This document shows, piece by piece, positions 46,999 to 53,072 of a DNA stretch of 53,072 bases. The notes below the pieces were generated by a model. It was not told where the DNA came from, ran no database searches, and saw only the letters and a list, made by a program, of their open reading frames with translations. Position 1 is the stretch's first letter. Each line of letters opens with the position of its first letter. The stretch comes from a virus. The stretch lies in the IMG/VR virus record IMGVR_UViG_3300007535_000007, positions 1 through 53,072 of that record. One strand, 5' to 3'. The position numbers were made by a program, and so were the translations under genes.

Positions 46999-47337
46999 TT
47001 ACTTCTCTTTCCGAATATATCTGCGACTACGATCGCGCTCTGTTCTATTCAACCTTTGTGAACGATCTCGATAATATGGCAAAGATCGAGGCGATGAAGG
47101 GTAATTATAGATGCGACCCCTATATCTATAGTACCTATGCGGTCTTTCGATATACCATCTTGGATACGTCTGATAATAGAAGCGTGTAAATCCATAATGA
47201 TTATGGTGCAGGTCAGAGCTGATTCGAACCTCAGTTCTTACGTGGTCGATATTATATGGGACTGTCGAACAACCGATAAGAATGGTACTAGCAATTATTC
47301 CTACAATAACGATTAATGTCTTTCTAATTGAAAACAT
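46999..47337 (-). CDS. Tyr/Arg-rich lipoprotein
   Basis: 112 residues. Signal peptide with lipobox ILIGC (Cys about 23). The mature part is Arg/Tyr/Pro-rich (RWYIERPHRYYRYRGR), basic and probably unstructured; such basic tails could interact with peptidoglycan or LPS. Possible role in lysis (o-spanin-like position not supported) or exclusion. AGGAG before ATG. Confidence 0.75.
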   Translation of the reverse strand: MFSIRKTLIVIVGIIASTILIGCSTVPYNIDHVRTEVRISSDLHHNHYGFTRFYYQTYPRWYIERPHRYYRYRGRIYNYPSSPRSLPYYRDRSQRLNRTERDRSRRYIRKEK

Positions 47338-47363
47338 ATGATCTCCTTTTATGTACTATAACA

Positions 47364-47371
47364 TATTTATG
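47364..47371 (-). promoter_or_regulatory. late-promoter variant CATAAATA
   Basis: One-base variant of the octamer, about 27 bases before the ATG at 47337, in the 58-base gap after the fibre gene. Confidence 0.4.
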
Positions 47372-47395
47372 GAGATTATGCAATTATCTTCAATA

Positions 47396-50300
47396 TTATT
47401 CCAGATTTAATTTCTTAAGTATTCGCCAATTACCAGTAATTGTCTTTCCTGCATCGGCATCATTGAACCAAAGTCTGCCAGAACATGGAAGGATGTTTAC
47501 TTCGCCAGGTCCTGGTGGGGTTACTGCGTCATTCAATAACACCGCCGGAACTCCGTCTAATAATACATTTAAATCTAGAGTAAGAATACGATGAGAGATC
47601 AACCTCGAAAAATTGATATCTTTGGCACCGGTGCTCACTCCATCACCAACCTCCACATATCTTCTATTGACGGCGTAATCAATTTCGCCATCATATAATG
47701 TCCATCCTCCCATATAGCCATTGGAGCTTGTCATGTTATGCCACATTGCAATACCTAGATCTTGCCCAGTCGCCGTCGGGAAGGTATATTCAACAACTCC
47801 GTTGATGAGGAACTCGATAGTTGTTCCTGTTCGCCTAAATGCAAAAATATCATTTTCAGCGCCGTCGGCTTTATTAATTGTTGCAGCCAACGATCCACCC
47901 AGAGCGCCAGTATATACAGTAACCGTATATTCTAGATCTTCAGTCACATTATTTACTCCGGTTCTTTGATATCTAACATGAAATTGATGACCTGCATCAC
48001 CCGTTGTTAGAGCTTTTGGATTAGCCTCAATCGATGCCCAATCTACGAGACCAAGTCGAGGAATGTATCCCGAACCATCCTGAACCATCTTAAAACGAAA
48101 TTCGAAGTCACCTTCTAGTTTGTTTTCCATATAGATTGAATTAGTTAATCCGCGCCCGGCAATAATTTTTCCAGGTTCTCCCCATGCAGGCGGCGTGGTC
48201 AAGCCTTCTTCTGTACTTGTCCAACCAGGAAATGCTAGTGCTAGTGGTTCCGCTACCCTCGCGCCTAGATCTACGGCAGGGACTGTGCCAGGCGTAAAGT
48301 CTGTGCCTGTGCCGGTGGCATGCATATAGTTATATGTTGTCTGAGCAAATGCAGTGGCATCATCTAGTAGAATACCATCATAGACATATACATCATAATA
48401 TTCACCCACTACCAACGGATCAGTGCCACCGTTGTCATCAAATCTGATTTGAAGAGTGTCTAATAGATCTTCGTCAGTGGCATGTGTGATTTTTGAGCCT
48501 GCATGATTTCTTTCCCATCCTGTTCCGTTCCAGCCCCATTGTTCAAACCAAGGGATTGCATTTTCAGATGAGACCGAGCTATTGCCATAGAATGTAAGGA
48601 AATAATAAGGTTGACTATTGCTGCCGGCACATAAGAAGATGCCGTTGCCGACGTGTCCGATCATTGTGTTAGATACGATGTTTCGACCTCTCAAAACTGT
48701 TGTGTGGCCGTGGGTTAGATTCACGCCGCTCGTGTTTTCATATACTTTCGGAACAGCACTATTAAATTGATCCCATGTTCGAATCGAAATCGGTGGCATG
48801 TGAGAACCGGTAGACTGGTTGGTTATACCGGTCAGAGCAGCTCCTGTATAACCAACCATATAGGTTGTATCTGTAGATTCGTCATGGTATGTTAAATTAC
48901 CAACAATACCTAAATTATTCTTTTCTGTATCGCCGGTGGTCACGTTCCCAGCGTTCTCAGAAGAAGCTCCAAATGAGATTCTTCCGTTTCCAAACCAATT
49001 GCTTGTTACCCAAACAAAAGCGGTGCTGGTATCATATATCCCCGAAATGAACCATTCAGTATTACTGAGTGGAGTCGCGCCGTTATGGAAATAATTTCGG
49101 AATTTTAGATGACCGCCAAGCCTAGAGCTAAGATTAATGCGTGTTTGATTTGACGCAGGACTTGCCCCTGCTTCGGACCACCAAAATGCTTGATTGTTGT
49201 TTGATTCAACATCAAACGCATCGGGCGCGACTATCATCAATTGACCATCAACACTATATGGATTAACAATTAGGCCTAATATATTCGAGGGACCTGGCGT
49301 CCCGCTTGTATAATCTGTTAGTAAGAATTGTGGGTCGGTCGTTTCATCATATAATGTCCAAGTAGTACCTTGGTCGGTAGACTTGCCTAAATATGCAACC
49401 GAATCTGTGACATCATGAAATATAGCCCACACATCGCCAGTGGCTCTATTTACAGTCACTCCTCGGCAGGAGTTTGGGTTAGTAATCCCGGCAGGTGTGA
49501 TTTGTGTGATTGCGGTTACGGGTCCTTGAGACGGCCTTTCAATCTTCCATAGGCCTGTATTTTCACACGCCGCAAAAATATCTCCGGTCCTTTCGCCTCC
49601 CGAATACGCAGGTCCTAGCTGAAGCAACCCCGTCGCGGGCAAAGGAATGGCACTGTCAGCGGTAATATTTTCAAATTCGCCATTCACATGCATCACCGTG
49701 ATGCCGTCATCTGCGTATGTTAGAAATTCAGGCCATAGATATTGTTGAAATCTGCGTTCAGCTTGTCCGAACCGTCGAGAATCAGTTCCTTCTGGACCAA
49801 CATAAGTTCCAAAACCCGGTGGTCGCATAGTATTAATCGTCATAGGCACAGGTTGATATTGAGCATAGTTCCATCCTGTCCCGCGTCGCCTCCGAATTTT
49901 ATACTCAGCAGCACCAACTAATCCGCCAGTAGTGATCTCAACTCGATAATGATGAACAAACGGTTCTCTATTTACGGTGTCTGCCCATGTTCCTGGGTCT
50001 GTCACAGTAAGGCTTGCCAGAGAACTTCCCTGATTATCAATATCTAGAAACGGTCTGCGGAAATTGCCTGTATCTGCTTGTCTATGAAATAGATTTTGTA
50101 CAGCCGAACCTGTTCCTTTCGATACGGGCTGCGATGTTATGAAGTTGACCGACCCTCTTTTGACACTAAATGCTCGAAAAGGTAACCCATGATAATTCGT
50201 GACATTTGCAGATGAAGCAGGAATGCCTACAGAATACCGATGCCCGAAGAGCATATTGATGTGTGACGAGTGTGCAGATTGTCTTACTGACCCGCCGCTA

Positions 50301-51043
50301 TAGATAGATGGTGCGTTAAATCGTCCTGACGAATCGCTCTTTGTTCCTTCACAATATAAATGTGTAGGATAATAACTCCAGTCCTCTGGTTCTGATATGG
50401 AACTAGCGGTTGACGGATAAATTGTGGCTTGCTGCCCAAAAGTGTTGGCCATGCTCCGAGACGCATCTACCTTTCCATCCGCGACAGGCGATATATCAAC
50501 AAAGATTCGATAAAAAACATCTAGTAACTCGTCGGTTTCCTGAATACATGGGGTTGTGAGGCTCACAGAAGCCAGGTGCCCTTGCCGCGCGCCTTGGAAG
50601 TCAGCTCCGCTCTGAGAAAGTCCTTCGCTGCTGACAACAACTGATCGTATATATCTTGTAGCCGACGGAACGCTGAATCTAGTTTGTGTGGTCCAAAAAC
50701 CGTTGCCAGGCGGGTCTGTATTAATATCGCCACCTGTCCAAAATGGCTGAGCTTCTTGGAGTCCAGAAACCCACGTCAACGTGCTCGTGCTATTCTCCCC
50801 ATGTATAGTTGTATTTAATATGTTTGAAGTGGGTATGTGACTTACCCACGCCGCAACTGCATAGGTCGCACCGGTAAGAGTTGATGTATTAAGATACCGT
50901 TGATTGAGCATGTGCTTATCATGATACTTGTATTGAATATTATTCTGCTCTTCTTGAACAGATACTATTTCACCCGGGACCCACTCGTTATTTTCATCGA
51001 GTATCGCCTTATATTTAACCAGTGTAAAAATACCTTTGACCAT
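47396..51043 (-). CDS. large tail-fibre/adhesin with sialidase-type and lectin-type regions
   Basis: 1215 residues. About 1-400: beta-rich, with GTYAVAAW-type repeats. Around 480-620 a propeller-like region with an Asp-box KSTDQGTTWTL (S-x-D-x-G-x-T-W), as in sialidases and photosynthesis-system propellers. About 1000-1150: a concanavalin-A/LamG-like domain (GDFEFRFKMVQDGSGYIPRLG, EFLINGVVEYTF, GIAMWHN). The last 60 residues are probably a trimerisation end. Likely binds or cleaves a host glycan. Asp boxes alone do not prove enzyme activity. Preceded by a CTAAATA-containing AT-rich gap. Confidence 0.8.
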   Translation of the reverse strand: MVKGIFTLVKYKAILDENNEWVPGEIVSVQEEQNNIQYKYHDKHMLNQRYLNTSTLTGATYAVAAWVSHIPTSNILNTTIHGENSTSTLTWVSGLQEAQPFWTGGDINTDPPGNGFWTTQTRFSVPSATRYIRSVVVSSEGLSQSGADFQGARQGHLASVSLTTPCIQETDELLDVFYRIFVDISPVADGKVDASRSMANTFGQQATIYPSTASSISEPEDWSYYPTHLYCEGTKSDSSGRFNAPSIYSGGSVRQSAHSSHINMLFGHRYSVGIPASSANVTNYHGLPFRAFSVKRGSVNFITSQPVSKGTGSAVQNLFHRQADTGNFRRPFLDIDNQGSSLASLTVTDPGTWADTVNREPFVHHYRVEITTGGLVGAAEYKIRRRRGTGWNYAQYQPVPMTINTMRPPGFGTYVGPEGTDSRRFGQAERRFQQYLWPEFLTYADDGITVMHVNGEFENITADSAIPLPATGLLQLGPAYSGGERTGDIFAACENTGLWKIERPSQGPVTAITQITPAGITNPNSCRGVTVNRATGDVWAIFHDVTDSVAYLGKSTDQGTTWTLYDETTDPQFLLTDYTSGTPGPSNILGLIVNPYSVDGQLMIVAPDAFDVESNNNQAFWWSEAGASPASNQTRINLSSRLGGHLKFRNYFHNGATPLSNTEWFISGIYDTSTAFVWVTSNWFGNGRISFGASSENAGNVTTGDTEKNNLGIVGNLTYHDESTDTTYMVGYTGAALTGITNQSTGSHMPPISIRTWDQFNSAVPKVYENTSGVNLTHGHTTVLRGRNIVSNTMIGHVGNGIFLCAGSNSQPYYFLTFYGNSSVSSENAIPWFEQWGWNGTGWERNHAGSKITHATDEDLLDTLQIRFDDNGGTDPLVVGEYYDVYVYDGILLDDATAFAQTTYNYMHATGTGTDFTPGTVPAVDLGARVAEPLALAFPGWTSTEEGLTTPPAWGEPGKIIAGRGLTNSIYMENKLEGDFEFRFKMVQDGSGYIPRLGLVDWASIEANPKALTTGDAGHQFHVRYQRTGVNNVTEDLEYTVTVYTGALGGSLAATINKADGAENDIFAFRRTGTTIEFLINGVVEYTFPTATGQDLGIAMWHNMTSSNGYMGGWTLYDGEIDYAVNRRYVEVGDGVSTGAKDINFSRLISHRILTLDLNVLLDGVPAVLLNDAVTPPGPGEVNILPCSGRLWFNDADAGKTITGNWRILKKLNLE

Positions 51044-51081
51044 GATACGTTATCCCTTTATAATACTATATTTAGTTAATC

Positions 51082-52107
51082 CTAAAGCTCGCCGATGCTA
51101 ATTCCACCCACGCGAGAGACGAAGATATTTGGATCGATTGTGCCAGACGAACTAGGGGCTGGAGTACAAAATGTTTCGTTGTCTGGGCAAGCCACAAGAC
51201 CCGGAACAAAGGTTGAGAAACTTGTTAATTCTGCGGCGCCGCCAATAGTAATGCCCGGAGTTGCGGTAGATTCAACCTCTTTTGAAATCAATGTTGTAAT
51301 GAAAATCGTAAAACTTGTTAGTTCAGAAGCGCCAGAAGAAGACATTCCTGTTGCGACAGATGTAAAGGCATTTCTTGTATACTTCGATTCTGGTGCTCGG
51401 TAGATCTCACCACTTGTTTCTCTGGAAACAACATTTCGTAAAAGATCATTCCATATTACAACCAGCCGATATGTAACGCCGTTTTCGATATTCCAGTACC
51501 TTCTTTCAGGAATTTGTATGCCCTCGGTCACCCAAACACCATTTACTAATTTCTGTACTTCTATACCTAATAGAATATTATATTTGGAAATTCCAGTAGG
51601 TTGAGTCCACATAATCGAATAAGGTCCGTTCTTACAAGTTCCCGGTGTATATGTCCCATTTTGGTCCGAGTATGATGTAGGAGCAACATCAACAGTCGCC
51701 GGCATACGAACTTCCGAACTATGACGACCAAGTTCGATGACCGTAGGCACATACGATTCGCCTGCTTCTGTGATGGTACTAGATGCTATAGACGTTATTT
51801 CTCTAAAGACATTTACATCACTGAACTTCTCAAAAGGCGTACCCCTATCTATCCAAAGTCGAAAAACTAAATCAGTGGTATTCGGATTTACAAACCACGG
51901 CGTTAACGTATTAGAATCTTCTAATGTGACCGGAGTACCTTCTATTTGTTCCCATTCAAATATGTGATCATTAATGTCACCTACTAAGATCTGTGCATCG
52001 AGTTCTACAATTGATGCACAAATAACATTCTGATCAGAACCTGCGCTAAATGAGATGAACTCCGGCGCTACCTCAGACTGAAGGACTTTAACACTGATAA
52101 ACGGCAT
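51082..52107 (-). CDS. virion protein with Ig/PKD-like domain
   Basis: 341 residues, beta-rich. FEWEQIEGTPVTLEDS then TDLVFRLWIDRG (about 63-103) resembles a PKD/REJ-type Ig-like module; a second fibronectin-like part (ISKYNILLGIEVQKLVNGVW) follows. The C-terminal 90 residues contain repeats of TS-F-x-x-FV/I. Overlaps the next gene by one base (ATG in TAATG), so co-translated with the fibre. Probably a fibre connector or decoration protein. Confidence 0.7.
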   Translation of the reverse strand: MPFISVKVLQSEVAPEFISFSAGSDQNVICASIVELDAQILVGDINDHIFEWEQIEGTPVTLEDSNTLTPWFVNPNTTDLVFRLWIDRGTPFEKFSDVNVFREITSIASSTITEAGESYVPTVIELGRHSSEVRMPATVDVAPTSYSDQNGTYTPGTCKNGPYSIMWTQPTGISKYNILLGIEVQKLVNGVWVTEGIQIPERRYWNIENGVTYRLVVIWNDLLRNVVSRETSGEIYRAPESKYTRNAFTSVATGMSSSGASELTSFTIFITTLISKEVESTATPGITIGGAAELTSFSTFVPGLVACPDNETFCTPAPSSSGTIDPNIFVSRVGGISIGEL

Positions 52108-53072
52108 TAGAAGGTTAGCTCCCCGCTTAATGTAATGGCGATGTTACCTATCACACCATCTGGAACACTGGGTCCAACAAGGGTGATGACATCGCCGGGT
52201 GCTACGATCACTTCCGATGGAATCGTGACCGTTCCTAAATTGTTACCTGTTGTGAATTGGATGGTACCAAACTCTACATCGTTCTTCTGTACGCTAAATG
52301 TTTGCGCAAGATTAGATGCCGTTGCAGCATAAGCTTGTGATGCATTACCATCTAAAAAGGTAAATGCATTTGCCACCACATAAGCACCATAAAGATAATC
52401 AGGTGTCGTGGTAGAACCACTAATAAAGAAACCTACTTCGTAAGGTACTGGACCACTAAATCCGCCTCCTGCCCCTGTGCCGATCTCAATATTGAGATTG
52501 GTTGTTACGATGCCTGTTGGCGAGCCGCTAAAAGATGGACTAACGGCGAAAACACGATTGACCAAATTGGCCAATGCTGCTGCCTGCCCCTGAGTGTCAA
52601 GATTTAGAAAACCGTCTTCATCAAAATCGCCACCAAACAGAACTAGATCGCCAACAAGATCTGTAGATATGTGATTAGCTCCTGCAGATGTAGATAGAAC
52701 AATTGATTCGATATTTGCCAGAGTATTATTTGCATCAACGCCTTGATCAGCAGCAACAAAAACAGAATAACCAGTAAATCCATTAGGCGGATTAGTTCTT
52801 AATGTAGAGTCCCAAATAATATCCTCATCTGCCAGAACAACGGTACCCGAGTTCACAAGCGCAGACTTAACATTATTAAATAGCGTACTATTAAAAGCAT
52901 CATCGAATCGTATTTCGAGAATGCTTGTGTCTATGATAGATTGTGCTGTCGCAATATCTTGATCGTTATAAACCAATATGCCTGCAATCATTAATGATGG
53001 ATCGCCACCAATCCAAACCTGCTTCGTGTCGGCTGTGAGTGCTATTTCACCTGGTCGCAATGGTTGTGGAAG
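52107..53072 (-). CDS. tail-fibre N-terminal protein, partial (start outside window)
   Basis: Open to the right edge; the codons upstream of the apparent TTG at 53060 (LPQP) are in frame, so the true start lies outside. LRPGEIALTADTKQVWIGGD at the visible N-terminus is typical of phage fibre proteins that begin with a particle-binding [RP]-x-GE-x-x-x...G motif. The rest is beta-rich with a DEDGFLNLDTQGQA segment. First visible member of the right-edge structural operon. Confidence 0.75.
   Translation of the reverse strand, partial: LPQPLRPGEIALTADTKQVWIGGDPSLMIAGILVYNDQDIATAQSIIDTSILEIRFDDAFNSTLFNNVKSALVNSGTVVLADEDIIWDSTLRTNPPNGFTGYSVFVAADQGVDANNTLANIESIVLSTSAGANHISTDLVGDLVLFGGDFDEDGFLNLDTQGQAAALANLVNRVFAVSPSFSGSPTGIVTTNLNIEIGTGAGGGFSGPVPYEVGFFISGSTTTPDYLYGAYVVANAFTFLDGNASQAYAATASNLAQTFSVQKNDVEFGTIQFTTGNNLGTVTIPSEVIVAPGDVITLVGPSVPDGVIGNIAITLSGELTF

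Noticed and set aside
47205-47235. GGTTCGAATC on the minus strand looks like a tRNA T-loop
   Set aside because: It lies in the coding frame of the lipoprotein gene and no matching acceptor, D or anticodon arms can be folded around it.

Overview
The window looks like about 53 kb of a large tailed phage with T4-like (myovirus) features, almost entirely on the minus strand. Evidence for a T4-like phage: a gp44-type sliding-clamp loader ATPase, PhoH, a dispersed late-promoter octamer GATAAATA (T4 consensus TATAAATA), N-terminal peptides like T4 capsid-targeting sequences with [LI]-x-E cleavage sites, very tight gene packing with ATGA/TAATG overlaps, and a tail-fibre/receptor-binding block at the right edge. 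No integrase, IS, tRNA, rRNA or CRISPR array was seen. The host cannot be named. A zinc motif resembling the alphaproteobacterial regulator GcrA, a B12-dependent ribonucleotide reductase and ClpS hint at an aquatic (perhaps alpha-) proteobacterium, but this is weak. No gene-free stretch exceeds 300 bases; the longest, 33514-33750, holds promoters and a leader.

Layout. 1-4.7 kb: membrane and acidic unknown proteins, an FG-GAP beta-propeller probably on the virion surface, a plus-strand FkbM methyltransferase, and an ADP-ribosyltransferase-like protein that looks packaged in the head. 4.9-9.5 kb: PhoH (plus strand), GMP reductase, HAD phosphatase, uracil-DNA glycosylase. 9.5-14.2 kb: clamp loader, GroES-like co-chaperonin, YdcH-like protein, a DNA polymerase III alpha fragment. 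14.2-25 kb: many small unknown proteins, a lipoprotein, a macro domain, a DEDD exonuclease, a PTH2-like protein, a 2OG-Fe(II) oxygenase-like protein, a tandem paralogue trio, MazG, dCMP deaminase. 25.2-36 kb: ClpP, ExoX-like exonuclease, FmdB zinc ribbon, candidate head-packaged proteins, GcrA-like zinc protein, ClpS, Hsp20, a secreted Gly/Asn-rich repeat protein, ribosomal protein bS21, ClpX. 36.2-47.3 kb: QueD, RNA polymerase omega, GTP cyclohydrolase I, thymidylate synthase, sulfotransferase-like protein, two metallophosphoesterases, Sm-like protein, class II ribonucleotide reductase. 47.4-53.1 kb: three large tail-fibre or adhesin genes, the last cut by the window edge.

How the genes may work together. 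Nucleotide genes (NrdJ, ThyA, dCMP deaminase, GuaC, MazG, HAD phosphatase) remodel the dNTP pool for the replication genes. FolE and QueD start the pathway to 7-deazaguanines. The most unusual part is a set of host-type machine subunits: ClpX, ClpP, ClpS, Hsp20, a GroES-like protein, ribosomal bS21 and RNA polymerase omega. Together they could retune host proteolysis, folding, translation and transcription.

Regulation. Two promoter classes can be read: near-consensus sigma70 promoters (TTGACA-16/18-TATAAT) and the GATAAATA late type. In both classes several promoters sit so close to the start codon that the mRNA should be leaderless, while neighbouring genes have ordinary Shine-Dalgarno leaders. 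Several promoters overlap perfect or near-perfect palindromes that could be operators.
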